Assembly (NCBI GenBank): GCA_963457665.1 | Contig: OY735202.1 | Span: forward strand, 78,400,166-78,464,165 | DNA length: 64,000 nt | Direction of reading: 5' to 3' | Source of the DNA: Thysanoteuthis rhombus | Lineage: Eukaryota > Mollusca > Cephalopoda > Oegopsida > Thysanoteuthidae | Shown: positions 51,645-62,584 of the stretch, in pieces | Layout: every line of letters starts with the position of its first letter | How positions within the stretch are numbered: the first letter of the stretch is position 1 | Program-made: the position numbers and the translations under genes | The notes under the pieces: model-generated | The model's input: the letters and a program-made list of their open reading frames with translations, nothing else | Databases searched by the model: none | What the model was told of the DNA's origin: nothing

Positions 51645-51839
51645 CTGAAATAGAAATAATAAATATAAGGATGACAACAACCAATTCCCAGTATTTCTTT
51701 GTTTACATTTAATTAAATATTTGAAAGGGGCCAAAGTCAATTTCATTTTTGTTTCATAACTTATTTAAAAGAAAAAAAAACAAAACAAAACAAAAAACAA
51801 CCTTTCTTGTAAACTTAATAGACACCCTTTATTTTTATC

Positions 51840-52035
51840 ATTACAAATGAAATGGAATAAATGATGAATTGAAAAATTTTTTTTTTTCGAGAGGCAGGAA
51901 GCTGACCCCCTCCTTAGATTATGAGGCCCCGGGCTCCAAGTATATCCTACACTAAACTAGTGAGTTCTAACTTTACCCGGTGATCCAATATTATGACTTG
52001 GGTTTGGATTAAATTCTGTAGCAAATATCAATCAT
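51840..52035 (-). repeat. Dispersed repeat, family C (minus copy)
   Basis: Reverse complement of 32265-32475: 'gagaggcaggaagctgaccc', 'ttagattatgaggcccc', 'caatattatgacttgggttt', 'ggattaaattctg'. It is in the receptor intron between 51645 and 52778. Confidence 0.75.
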
Positions 52036-52778
52036 ACTGAATGGGTTTACTGGACAGACACTAGGCCTGAATTAGGCGATATGTTTTTTATGCATACATC
52101 ATAATTCCCCATCTACACAGAGTGCTCAATTCAATTGTCAGAAAGAGTGTTTACATAATTGCCTTTTATTGATGGGTGACCTATCTAAGCGTATATATAT
52201 ATATAAATCTCGGTCTTCTCACACCAACCGCTCTGTTAATCTCCACTCTTATCTTATCTTATCTGCACCAAATTCTAAAATGGAATTAAAAAAAACATTT
52301 TTGAAAGTCCATTGCAGGTCACCTAAAAACCTGTTGCATGTCACCGCTGACACACACATCATAGATTTGCCAACATTTGACAGTGTGATCAGATGTCGAT
52401 CATAAAGCTGGGCAATAGAATCTTTAGACACTTTGTCCTCAGTCCAATGCCACCTCAGGCTGGACATTGAATTTTCCTTTTTGGGATCTGACTAAAAAAG
52501 TTATATAAATATACATTAGGGACTGAAAACTATTGCAACTGTTAAATCATTTTCATTTTATTTTTGTCAATTACTGTTACTGGTTGATTGTGATGAGGTC
52601 AGAGAGGCTCAGTCGTGAGCATTGGTTTCCAACTTCAATTACCAAAGACTCTGTTCATTTGACAGAATTTGCCAATAGACACCGGGCTTTCGAGAGGTCT
52701 GCCTACTCGACTAGCTCAAGAACCCCCAGTAATACCTTTGTGGATCCCCTGGGGTCTGTTGGTACAATCAAAACTTAC

Positions 52779-52851
52779 GTCAGTTGGAAGGGTAGTTCCG
52801 TAGTCGTAGGCCGGATTAGCAATTCCAACATCTTGAGATGGGGTATATGAA
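52779..52851 (-). CDS. Receptor exon: cytoplasmic tail with NPAY motif
   Basis: Encodes DSYTPSQDVGIANPAYDYGT then TLPTD. ANPAY is an NPxY-type PTB-domain and endocytosis signal. Acceptor tatccacag, donor GTAAGT, phase 2 in and 0 out. Confidence 0.9.
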
Positions 52852-53862
52852 CTGTGGATAGAAAAAAGAATATAACAGTCCACAATGAAATTGGAGAAAA
52901 TCACTCCTGGTAATACAAGTGGTGATGAAGTCTTGAATTCATCCTAGTGGAAAAAGCAATTCAAGGGAAGTAATTTCTGATTAAAGTTACATCCCTTGCA
53001 CTTTTGCTAAAAAAAAATCTTTGATACAAATCAATAAGACTTCCATTTTGAAGGGAAACAAAAGAAAAAAAATCCCAAAACAAAACAAAGAACCCTTTTC
53101 ATTGAGGATTTTCTAGGCAGTTATGAACGTTCCATGAATCTAACGGTGAAACACCTGACCATATTATACAAGAAAATAAAAACGATATTCCATTGTGCGA
53201 GGAGAAAAATAAAAACAAAAACAAAAAAACACCAAAAGAACCATAAGTTCAATGATGCGCCCACCGTCTGTGGTTGTTGTAGCAGGAGGAGGAAGAAGAT
53301 CAAGTAGTCTTTCTTTAGGGTAATTAATTCTCATACTTGTAAAATAATGCAATATGGATAATTTCATGAACAATGATAATCGTAAATAGTTATTTATCGC
53401 TTAAAAAAATACTTTGCTCCTACGTTCTATCATGACATCACGGCAGTTGGTTTCTTAATATCATACGTCTTCCTTCCTTCCTCTTTCTGTTGTTTTTAAT
53501 GTAATTGGGACCGACAGACCGACCGAAGAGTATCTTATTGAGGTACATCTAAAAAGTACATTATTACATAAAAGTTACTCTTAAATTCATACTAAGAAAA
53601 TAAGATGTTGATTTTAAGGGAAATAACTTATTCGAATCATATCCCTTCGGCCATTTCATGAATTTTTCACATGATCAAGAAAGAAAAAATTCTGAGTTTC
53701 TCAACTTTTTAAAATTCCATTCATTGGAGAATTTCTCTCTCTATTTTATCCTATTCATCGAAGAGTTCCATTGTCAGCTTCAAGTGGTTTATAAATGTAA
53801 GAATTGAAAAAAAAATTGAACTTTGTTGATTCCGTTTTTTTTGGAAATGTTCATGTACTCAC

Positions 53863-53956
53863 TCTGATTTTCTGATCCAGAAAAAGTAAATAACTGAACA
53901 CAAAACAGCTGTGATGATGAGGGCCAGGATGACTCCCACAGGAATTACCCAGACTT
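53863..53956 (-). CDS. Receptor exon: transmembrane helix
   Basis: Encodes VWVIPVGVILALIITAVLCS followed by VIYFFWIRKS. This is about 24 hydrophobic residues with a basic stop-transfer end, a single-pass type I membrane anchor. Acceptor aaaacag, donor GTGAGT, phase 1 in and 2 out. Confidence 0.93.
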
Positions 53957-54440
53957 CTGTTTTGGAAAGAAAAAAATAAAAAATAAAAAGACCAAAAGGG
54001 AATTAGAATTAATATTTTAAACAATTCTTTCTCGGCGGTTTCTTGGTGGACATTTGCATCTCGTGGATTTGAAAGTCCATCATTGTTTTTGGCAGTTTTA
54101 GTTTAGACTGATAGAAAACTCAATGATGAAGCATTTTAAATAATTTAAGTTAAAAAAAAGTTCGGATGCATGTTCAGAATTTGCGTAGAAATTGTTGACT
54201 GGATGTTGAAAATATTGCAACAAGTCGAAAAATTAAAGTTGAATGTTGCAAGTTTAAAAGAAATATATAGCTTAAGCTATTATTGTTTTTGTATTTTGTA
54301 GGTATGCATCTGAAATTAAAATTTTGCATGTTTTCTAGCAAAAGATATTTGAATAGTAAATGATTAACTTTTTGAATACATATTACTAGCTGAAAACCCG
54401 CTCTACAGGCAGTTTTTTTTAAAAAGAATTATGGACTTAC

Positions 54441-54502
54441 TTTTACTTTTACTTTTCAATTTCTGTGGAAGGCATCGGAAGTTCGTATCTTTATCTTTGC
54501 AC
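54441..54502 (-). CDS. Receptor exon: second half of EGF domain and juxtamembrane segment
   Basis: Joined to the previous exon it gives ECQCKDKDTNFRC, which completes a six-cysteine EGF. Then comes LPQKLKSKSK, a basic juxtamembrane stretch. The donor was placed at GTAAGT (54440 downward) because it leaves phase 1, as the TM exon needs. Repeated AGTAAAAGT strings next to it offer alternative donors. Confidence 0.87.
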
Positions 54503-54754
54503 CTGTAAGATAATGAAGAAAAATTCCGTTGAGAAATTATTCCAGATATAGACATACACATATTTCGATTCAATTGAAGAAATCTGTGTGTGCGCATGTG
54601 TGCATTGCAATTACTCAACAACTGGCCACTGTATGAAGATATATTAATCACAACACAAGACAGTATTGAGTTCGAAGTTGTTTGGGTCTGTAGCTCTCGA
54701 GAAATCTTACAAATAAAAAATTACAGATTATAAATCTTCCTTCATAGTTTCTAT

Positions 54755-54870
54755 AGATCTACGTAGACTTTCAAAATTTCAATAATAATCATTTAAATTG
54801 CTGCACTGAAGAGAAGTAAATGAAATACTTTGAAGTAGTAGTTGCGTATAGAACTGATGGATAATTATTT
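54755..54870 (-). repeat. Dispersed repeat, family D (reverse)
   Basis: 'gcactgaagagaagtaaatg' and 'actttgaagtagtag' match in reverse the 6290-6450 and 25370-25575 copies. It is in a receptor intron. Confidence 0.45.
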
Positions 54871-55676
54871 TACAAGATAATTATGGCACACACCATAAAG
54901 TCTAGCTTCTTCAAAACATACACCTTTGGAATGGGCACCGACTTAGTATGCATAACTGAAAAAATGGTTTGTGACAGAAGCAATCACTTATATAGCTTAT
55001 TGGGACATCTCCCTGTGAGCAACGGTTCGCAAGTTAGTCTTACAAACTATCATTACTGCAGTGAGTTTGATCTTCGCAACGTGTCTTATGTTTATGGTCT
55101 GATGCCAAACCGAGTTAAGGATACAAAATACCTACCCCATATCACTAGGCCAAAATGAAAATTATTTTTTAAGTGTAAGTCAAATTTTCTTTTATTATGA
55201 ATTTGGAAAAAAAAAAAAAAAAAAAATGAAAGACGTTGAAATTTTGCTGATATTGGAAAAGAATATATAATTTTCTATTCAATGTTACATTTCATATTGT
55301 CATTGTTCACAAATGTTTTTAAAATCTTGTGAATAAATAAATAAATATATCAATCTTATAATTCATGATATCAGAAGGAAGTGTAAACAGTCACGAATGA
55401 CTCAGACTGGAGTTAGATTGAAAGAGAAGGAAAAATAGTTTGGGGAAATAACTGACACTTACAGCCCTTATTAATAAGCTAGATATTAAATTCAACAAAT
55501 ATGCCAAAGCCTCGGTGAAAGGAAAATGCCACCAATATATCATTAAGACTAAAACTAATCAATCACTTTACATTGGTCTTCAAGGTCAAAATTCGATCAA
55601 TATTCATTTTAACGATATGTCTTAGTAAGAAATCATGGATATACATTATTAGGAAATTTGTATCGAAATTGATCCA

Positions 55677-55735
55677 ATAGAGTTACCTCCCTTAGACTAA
55701 TCCCCAATAGAGTTACCTCCCTTAGACTAATTTCT
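55677..55735 (+). repeat. Short perfect direct duplication (about 29 bp x2)
   Basis: AATAGAGTTACCTCCCTTAG plus ACTAAT occurs twice in direct succession with three or four bases between copies. Confidence 0.85.
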
Positions 55736-56337
55736 TGACTCGATGTCTCCATCAATGTATTTACTTAGGCGTAATCCGACGCAAAGTCACTCGCCGGGTA
55801 CCAAAGAGAGGATCGATCCCTTTACATATTTGTAATAATCAGCTGGACTAGCCTGTTAGCCATTAATATACGTGAAGGCACCTCTTTACGTATGAGACAT
55901 TTTGGTTCCGTATCAACTCTCTTATGAATGTAAATACGAAACGCTTCCTTGGGGTCTAAAATTTAACCCTTTAATATCAATCCTACTTACAATACGAGAC
56001 TCAGGAAGGATTCTTTAAATCAAATTTCCATTTTTATGTCGATGAATTCAAGAAATATGGGGAAGCTTTTTCAATTTGATGACATATGAATGGAAAAATT
56101 GTTGTGAAACCCCCAAAATGAAATATGTGAAATTCACATCACCCTACCGAGTGTTTTGGAGGAGGTTGTTTTATTGAGTTCTATAGACCAGACTTTGATA
56201 TTAACAAAGATTTATCACAAGATATGCATGGGCTTATTTCATCCTGATAAATAGATATATTAAATTATATAATGTATATTTTTCTAAAAAAAAACAAAAA
56301 ACAAAACAACAAAACAAAACTATAGTCATTTCTATTC

Positions 56338-56339
<2 letters not shown>

Positions 56340-56407
<68 letters not shown>

Positions 56408-56418
56408 ATATATATAAT
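56340..56418. repeat. (TA)n microsatellite
   Basis: About 78 bp of TA with one TATTATA interruption, the longest TA run in the window. It is in the receptor intron 54503-57615. Confidence 0.95.
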
Positions 56419-57615
56419 ACTGAAGTTACAGCAATCTGCACCAGCCAGGCTTTTTTTTTTTAATTATCAATATCTTCAGTCGTGTTATTTCATTATGCAT
56501 AATGTATTACCAACACCAGTGCCCGGTTATTAATGTAGCAAAAGTAGCATTTTGCTACGGGCCCCGCAATTTCACACGCCCCGTGCAAAATGCAGGCTAG
56601 TTTCTAATTCAGATTCATTAATTTTCCATTAGCTCAATTACTGTAGAACTCTACAGCCTCTAACTTTTATGAATGACTAAGCATTTAAGGTTAGCGATTG
56701 TAGCCAATTATTGTCTATTATTGGGGATGTTATCGAAATAGAATTGTGGCATAGGACACATACGCAACACTTAGATACGAAGGTATTGGAAATTGAAGCC
56801 ATAGTTGTGGCATGAACATCAAAACAGAAAAGTAGTAACACCATTACTGAAATATCAAATTTTTATTTCATTTTTGTGAATTTTCATTAACTTGTGTTTC
56901 AACGCTTTTCCCTCCGAAGGGTTAGAAAAAGGAGATATTTCAGCTACAGAACAATACCGATAAATTCGTGTTGAAATAGATTATTCATGTTAAAAAGTGA
57001 AAATATGACTAAAAAAAGCGATAAAAGTTGAAATGTTTTTAAAAAAGTGATAAAAAGAGTTAAAAATATTTACTACATCATCTGGCTGTGTACGAAAAAC
57101 TATATGCAAGTATATTTTAATATTTATGAGTATTTATGAGTATTTAGGCCCCCCTCCCTTATAATACGCCACAGAGCACAGTTTAGCTTAATCTGACCCT
57201 AAGTAGCAGCCCTACTGATTCGGCATAATAATCTTTTGCAAAATATACATCGTGTGACTCAGAATGTTTACGCTGTTAATTTGTTACTGAATTAATTGGA
57301 TTAGACAATACCACCCTATGTAAACAATGTTGCCTTAATCAGACTTCGTGTCACATTTCTAGTCGTGGGGATACAAATAAATAAACTTGGCTTTTTCACA
57401 AGGATCCCTCTGTCTTGACATTCCTCTCCTTCCCGGCTCTATATCCCTATTAACATTGGATGAATGGATGGATCAGTACTTCCGTTTAGGAGCAGAGTAT
57501 CTGTGCACTCTGCATAAGATCTAAAAGTTGATTTTTGGCACGTCTGTCTTGGAGTTGAATATGTGTGTGCGTGTGTATGTGTGTGTGTATGATAAAAAAC
57601 GATATGATAACTCAC

Positions 57616-57682
57616 TGGCATTCTGGAAATCCATTGTCCGTTATACACGTTCCTCCGTTCAGGCAAAATCCATCCGGGCATT
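57616..57682 (-). CDS. Receptor exon: first half of EGF domain
   Basis: Encodes ECPDGFCLNGGTC, ITDNGFPECQ, with CxxxxCxxxxxCxxxxxxxxC spacing. The remaining C-x-C part comes from the next exon. It enters in phase 1 and leaves in phase 2, with acceptor ctatag and donor GTGAGT. Confidence 0.92.
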
Positions 57683-58152
57683 CTATAAGAAGAACAAATA
57701 AATGGAACACTTCTCAGTGATAGTATTGCATGTATTCCACGGGTATTAACATCTATAAATGTATGTATTTGTCTGGGTATCTATCTACTTATACAATAGA
57801 CCAAGCAGATGTCTATATTTTCGTCTGTAACACCAAGGGAAACATGTCTTAGAAAACTATTTCGTTATTTGTAAGAGAAAAATGGTTGTACACAATAATA
57901 CTGAATTCATGACAATTCATTAATTAAAACAGAATATAAGGAGGATTTATGAACCAACGCTTTTACATGATTAATATAGCGAAAATACTTAATATATTCC
58001 AGTCAGTTTTTTGACAGCAAGGGTAAACTAGTTGGCCATAGCCACAACGAGATGGTAACAAATGAGGAAAAAAAAGAAACATTGACCTGTCTCTCACCGA
58101 AGCGAGAAGATAAATATATTCTCTGGTTCCACAAATTATCAGATAGCAAGAA

Positions 58153-58736
58153 AAATATGGAAGCCTAGAGAGGGAAATTTCAGTAGAAACAATATTGAAG
58201 CCTAGAGGTAGATATTTCAGTGGGAGAAAAGTATGGAAGCCTAGAGGTAGAAATTTCAGTGGGAGAAAAGTATGGAAGCCTAGAGGTAGAAATTTTAGTG
58301 GGAGAAAAGTATGGAAGCCTAGAGGTAGATATTTCAGTGGGAGAAAAGTATGGAAGCCTAGAGGTAGATATTTCAGCGGGAGAAAAGTATGGAAGCCTAG
58401 AGGTAGATATTTCAGTGGGAGAAAAGTATGGAAGCCTAGAGGTAGATATTTCAGCGGGAGAAAAGTATGGAAGCCTAGAGGTAGATATTTCAGCGGGAGA
58501 AAAGTATGGAAGCCTAGAGGTAGATATTTCAGCGGGAGAAAAGTATGGAAGCCTAGAGGTAGATATTTCAGTGGGAGAAAAGTATGGAAGCCTAGAGGTA
58601 GATATTTCAGTGGGAGAAAAGTATGGAAGCCTAGAGGTAGAAATTTCAGAGAAAGTAAAATATGGAAGCCTAGAGGCAGAAATTTCAGTAGAAGAAAATA
58701 TGGAAGCCCAGAAGTACAATTTTCGAAAGGAAGCAT
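58153..58736. repeat. 39-bp minisatellite (~15 units) beside the LDLa 2 exon
   Basis: The period is exactly 39 bp (unit starts 58231, 58270, 58309 and so on). The unit contains TATGGAAGCCTAGAGGTAGA and ATTTCAGTGGGAGAAAAG. The outer units (58153-58230, 58640-58736) are diverged and the central ones nearly identical. Because 39 is a multiple of three and the unit has stops in only two frames, four of the six frames are open across the array. It is intronic in the receptor gene. Confidence 0.95.
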
Positions 58737-58751
58737 TCACTGAAGACTTAC

Positions 58752-58865
58752 CATTGCAAGCGGATTCATCTGAACCATCTGGGCAATCTGAAATGCCGTC
58801 ACAACGATGAGACACGATACATTGTTGTTTTGGGATGCAATAGGTTTGTCCTTTAGGACAAGTTC
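58752..58865 (-). CDS. Receptor exon: LDLa domain 2
   Basis: A 114-bp exon, phase 1 in and out, the classic one-exon-one-LDLa arrangement. It encodes TCPKGQTYCIPKQQC, IVSHRCDGISDC, PDGSDESAC. It has all six cysteines and the full calcium-binding CDGISDCPDGSDE signature. The donor GTAAGT lies about 15 bp from a 39-bp minisatellite, and the reading frame stays open into it. Confidence 0.95.
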
Positions 58866-58994
58866 CTGAAAACAATTAGAAACAAAAACAAATATAGATG
58901 TGAGTAAGTACTGGAAATATTTTCCATGGAGATAGTATCCAATTTTCAATTAATGAAAGTGGTACGAAATTTTGTTGATTGCTATTAGTTATAA

Positions 58995-59405
58995 TTTCTG
59001 ACTAGTTAAAACAGTCAGCATAGGTTCTTTCAGGCTTTAAGTGGCAATCTGTGTCATGCGTACATGATGCACCAATGGAGCTAGAAGGCTGAAAATTTAA
59101 ACATTTACGCCTTGTGTCAAGAAAGAAAACGGCGTTTTAGTTTTTTATGACCCCATATTTTTCAGTAGGGGTTCAATTTACAATGTACTTTATGCTAAAT
59201 CGGTCCCCTGTATTAGTGTCCAGTGGCGTTCAAGCTTGTTTTCTTTGGAAAATTTGGATTTTTTTCAGTGCTCACTGCCCAATAAAAATATAAGAGAAGT
59301 AACTTATTCATTGATCATCCCCCTTTACAATTAATTGATCACCCCAACACAGCATGCTGTCAAAAGTAGGCCATGAGAAGGTTTTTATTGTATGATAACC
59401 CCACC
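58995..59405 (+). repeat. Dispersed repeat, family A
   Basis: 'aaacagtcagcataggttct', GGAGCTAGAAGGCTGAAAAT, 'caatttacaatgtacttta', 'aacttattcattgatcatcc', CAGCATGCTGTCAAAAG. It lies in the receptor intron between the LDLa exons, opposite in direction to the gene. Confidence 0.75.
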
Positions 59406-59465
59406 TATCATAAGCTGTCGGACCGTCATTCTACGATCGCTAGTAAACAGTGCTGATTGGAAATT

Positions 59466-59770
59466 CATCATCAGTTTTTTATCGTCCGTCGTTGGACAGA
59501 CATAGACCTTCCCTAGAATACGCCACAATTCTCTATCATAGGCGTCGCGGAGCCAGTATTTTCTGAATTTGTCTACTTCGTCTCTCCATCTTGTATCCTG
59601 TCGGCCTCGGTTTCGTATGTGATCTCTGGGGATCTCTGTTGTGAGTTGTGATGTCCATCACTTGTCTGCCATTCTTGCAACACGACTAGCCCATTGCCAT
59701 TTGAGTTTTTTAATAGATTCTATAATACATGCATAATTAGTTCTCTTTCGCCTTAGTCCACTCCACATAA
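59466..59770 (-). mobile_element. 3' end of a non-LTR retrotransposon (LINE), decayed
   Basis: Closely similar to 30113-30465 (shared 'gacatagaccttccc', 'ggagccagta.tttctgaat', 'gttgtgagttgtgatgtcca', 'gcccattgccatttgagttt'). On the minus strand it encodes the same KLKWQWAS/GR...W reverse-transcriptase C-terminal region. Confidence 0.78.
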
Positions 59771-59809
59771 TAGTGTAAAAGTTACTTTCTACCTATGTGA
59801 TACCTTCAA

Positions 59810-59960
59810 AGGTTGTAAATGAATTTCTATGAAACTTTGTAGAAGGGTAGGCTATGAGATAGGGAAAAATGATTATATTTTGGGGCGGATCCATGCACAA
59901 TTACTTCCCTATTGGCAAAGATATACGCTCTCCAAGTACTTCCTAGATTTTACCTCTTCA
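59810..59960 (+). repeat. Dispersed repeat, family B fragment
   Basis: 'aatgaatttctatgaaactt', 'tgattatattttggggcgga', 'tccatgcacaattacttccc'. Related to 7370-7480 and 47400-47500. Confidence 0.5.
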
Positions 59961-60417
59961 CCGATTGGTTAATCATATTCTTTTTTTGATTAATTAGAAT
60001 TAATGCACGAAAGAATTTTTGGTCAAATATAAACTGTGATCCATTTTTTGCATAGATTTCTGCTTGCTATCCTGAGTGCAATCTTCACTAAGTGTCATAC
60101 CACCATGACCTTGTGCCAGGCTTAGTTAATAACTGTAGTCAACGAAGGTGGCAAGGATTTTTCCCTTTTTATTTGTACATGTATGTTCCAGCGCCCCTGA
60201 CCATATCGTTCCATCTAAAGACTTGAAAAATGAAATCAAAACTCCTATAAACCCCGTCTAGCATGATTCTGCCTTAAAATTTTACGCTACGGTTGTTACC
60301 AGTTATTGACTGTGATGGCAAGTACCAATTTAGAAATTGTTCTTTCATATTTTCAGACAATCCTTCCAACAATGGAACGGGGAGTTCTCCAACGTGGATC
60401 TAAAGCATTACCTCTCC

Positions 60418-60430
60418 AGCATATATATAT

Positions 60431-60478
<48 letters not shown>
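60418..60478. repeat. (TA)n microsatellite
   Basis: About 60 bp of TA with one GTTTA interruption, only about 65 bp downstream (on -) of the LDLa 1 exon donor. Confidence 0.93.
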
Positions 60479-60486
<8 letters not shown>

Positions 60487-60542
60487 GCACACACAAACTC
60501 ATGTATACTTTCTCAGTTGTGTTTGTAAGTAAGTATTCTTAC

Positions 60543-60854
60543 TGCAATTCTTTTCATCATAATTGTCAGGGCAGTCGGCGTGGCCATCGCATAGTAAAAC
60601 CAATGGGAAACACAAATTAGTTGCAGTCGGACAAGAAAAGCTGTTTTCCCCACAAACTTCGGGACCCTTCGACGTTGACGTCACTGCTTTGCTCGGCGTT
60701 GACGTCACTGCTTTGCTCGTCGTTGACGTCACTGCTTTGCTCGTCGTTGACGTCACTGCTTTGCTCGTCGTTGACGTCACTGCTTTGCTCGTCGTTGACG
60801 CCACTGCTTTGCTCGTCGTTGACGCCACTGCTTTGTTCGTCGTTGACTTGCCCG
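60543..60854 (-). CDS. Receptor exon: octapeptide repeats plus LDLa domain 1
   Basis: A 312-bp exon, phase 1 in and out. It opens with seven tandem octapeptides (STTNKAVA, STTSKAVA, four STTSKAVT, STPSKAVT) encoded by a 24-bp DNA repeat. These are followed by an LDL-receptor class A module with six cysteines: CGENSFSC, PTATNLC, FPLVLLC, DGHADC, PDNYDEKNC. The Asp/Glu residues of the calcium site (DGHADCPDNYDE) are present, although the usual DxSDE reads DNYDE. The acceptor is tttttgcag and the donor is GTAAGA. Confidence 0.92.
60676..60848 (-). repeat. 24-bp coding tandem repeat (about 7 units)
   Basis: In-frame 24-bp repeat encoding STTSKAVT-type octapeptides. Five units, starting at 60676, 60700, 60724, 60748 and 60772, contain the palindrome TGACGTCA. 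The two units at the 5' end of the exon have TGACGCCA instead, so the Thr codon became Ala. Confidence 0.93.
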
Positions 60855-60953
60855 CTGCAAAAATAATACGAACATCTTGTTACTCAAAAGCTCATGCCAC
60901 TTGTTTGTGCAGATCTGTTTTTTGTCACGCTAAAGCAAACCAATCTATAAAAT

Positions 60954-61020
60954 TAACACCATCCTGCCAGGATTCGAACGCACGACCAAGGCGAGTTACT
61001 TATCCATTGGACTAAACTGA
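60954..61020 (-). repeat. tRNA-derived SINE head
   Basis: On the minus strand TAGTCCAATGGATAAGTAAC (61014-60995) is a good A-box and D-arm, and GTTCGAATCC (60979-60970) a perfect B-box. The presumed T-stem and acceptor do not pair well, so a pseudo-tRNA or SINE is likelier than a functional tRNA. Confidence 0.55.
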
Positions 61021-61547
61021 TGTTCCTTGAAAATTAGTTGAAATTCAAGTAGGCAACTTTCTAAAAGCTTACTGTATCTTCGTATTTCGACCAGCAAAGA
61101 AGAAGTGATAGATATCATACTTCACACTGATGGCTGTATTGTCAGAATGTAATAAAAATTCGAAATTATTTTTCGTCGTTTTAAGAAAGTTTAACGCATC
61201 ATTGAGATTTGAAAAAAGAACTATGAATTGATATTTCAAAAAACAATAAACTTTAAAAGACAAACTCTACCTTAACATTTACCTGTTAATTTCATCCTAA
61301 TATATAAATAAATGCATTTATACTAAAATATGCATTTGTAAAACTTATCAATACGTAACAAAAAAGATCCTGTTACATTGGGCGAGTACTATGCTAGTAT
61401 TGCTTAATATAAAAAAAATGATACAACATTTCCAGGCGCCGCCCTTTGTACAATATTTGGGAAATGTTAGAAATGTTTGAAGTTCATCCAGCCTTTTATG
61501 GCGTGTACAACAAGTCAACACTCGTACATCGTTTATAAGCTACATAC

Positions 61548-61643
61548 CTGGCAGAACATTTCGAGTTGTGTGCGATGTTGTTTTGGGGTGCGCTTTCATT
61601 GTGGTTATGGTCACACTCTTTGTTGACGGTTGTTTTGTTGAGA
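61548..61643 (-). CDS. Receptor exon: Thr/Ser-rich stalk
   Basis: Phase 1 in and out (96 bp). The peptide starts STKQPSTKSVTITTMKAH and continues PKTTSHTTRNVLP. It is rich in Thr/Ser/Pro/Lys, as in mucin-like O-glycosylated spacers. The acceptor is ttcgacag and the donor is GTATGT. It is supported mainly by phase agreement with both neighbours. Confidence 0.78.
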
Positions 61644-62584
61644 CTGTCGAATAAAAAAAAATATAGACAGTGGTAGATCAATCATTAGGCTCAAGAACAA
61701 AAAAACAAAAAACAAAAAAATTGGCTTAGTGTACGCAGGAGTATTTTTGATGATATTCAAGTACAACGATGTTTAATTCATTTTCATTCTTATTACAGAA
61801 TGACGTATAGTAACAATATTTATTTCATTGATTTTAACTAGTTCTTACATTCATCTTAATTCTGCTTTTTAACACAACTTTAACTCGGACCGTCATTTTA
61901 CGTATTGTAAAAACAACTAAACTATTCAGATGAAGATAAAGACAAGTCAAAATTATTTATAAAGGTTTTTCAGTATTTTTATTCATATTTCTTCCATAAC
62001 TGGAATGTTGCCTTTAAGACTTTGTACAGCACCATATAGAACACCATACGTAGAGCGAGAGGTGGTTAAGATCAGGGGGAGTCTTACTAAAAGTCAATTT
62101 AGGGGCCCGGTAGAAAGATGATCCATCAATCGTTTCAGATACGGTTCAGATTGACGATTGGTTAAAGTGTATTTGAAAAATATCCTGTGTTTTTCATTTG
62201 GGTCACCCATTAGACCCTTGCAAATCCCCCAGGAATTCGTCAGTTTTTAGAAAAATATATTTTCTCACGTTTTACAAGGGGATTCTACAATGTAAATGTA
62301 ATGGTAAACTGGACCGTTACTCAATGTTCATTGTACGGAAATGAGTCTTCGATGTATTCGGTTACTTCCCTTTGGTATTTAAAGACGATTTTTTGTGATT
62401 TCATTGAGGTCTTTTTCTTTAACAATTTATAAAAAAACCAGACACATTCATTGATACATCGAATGTCTTAGTAAATAAACATGAATGCCTCACATGTTTA
62501 ACGTCGCCAGGATCGATGAAATGTAGGTATTGCAAGGAAAAGTAATAAAAACAAGAATCATAAGATCAGCAATCTGTCTTTCAT

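Noticed and set aside
54883..55158. 91-residue plus-strand frame in a receptor intron
   Set aside because: No recognisable domain, no splice or promoter support, and antisense to the gene. Length is within chance for unique sequence.
58195..58810. Long open frames of 182-257 residues over the 39-bp array on both strands, read as repetitive proteins
   Set aside because: Openness in four frames follows from the period being a multiple of three with stops in only two frames. No start context or splice support is seen on the plus strand. Only the frame continuous with the LDLa exon was kept, as a finding.
60563..61015. Plus-strand 150-residue frame over the octapeptide repeat
   Set aside because: It is the antisense of the real LDLa/Thr-Ser exon, kept open by the 24-bp repeat.
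60954..61020. Functional tRNA gene on the minus strand
   Set aside because: A- and B-boxes are good, but the T-stem and acceptor stem do not pair. It sits in an intron in SINE-like context.
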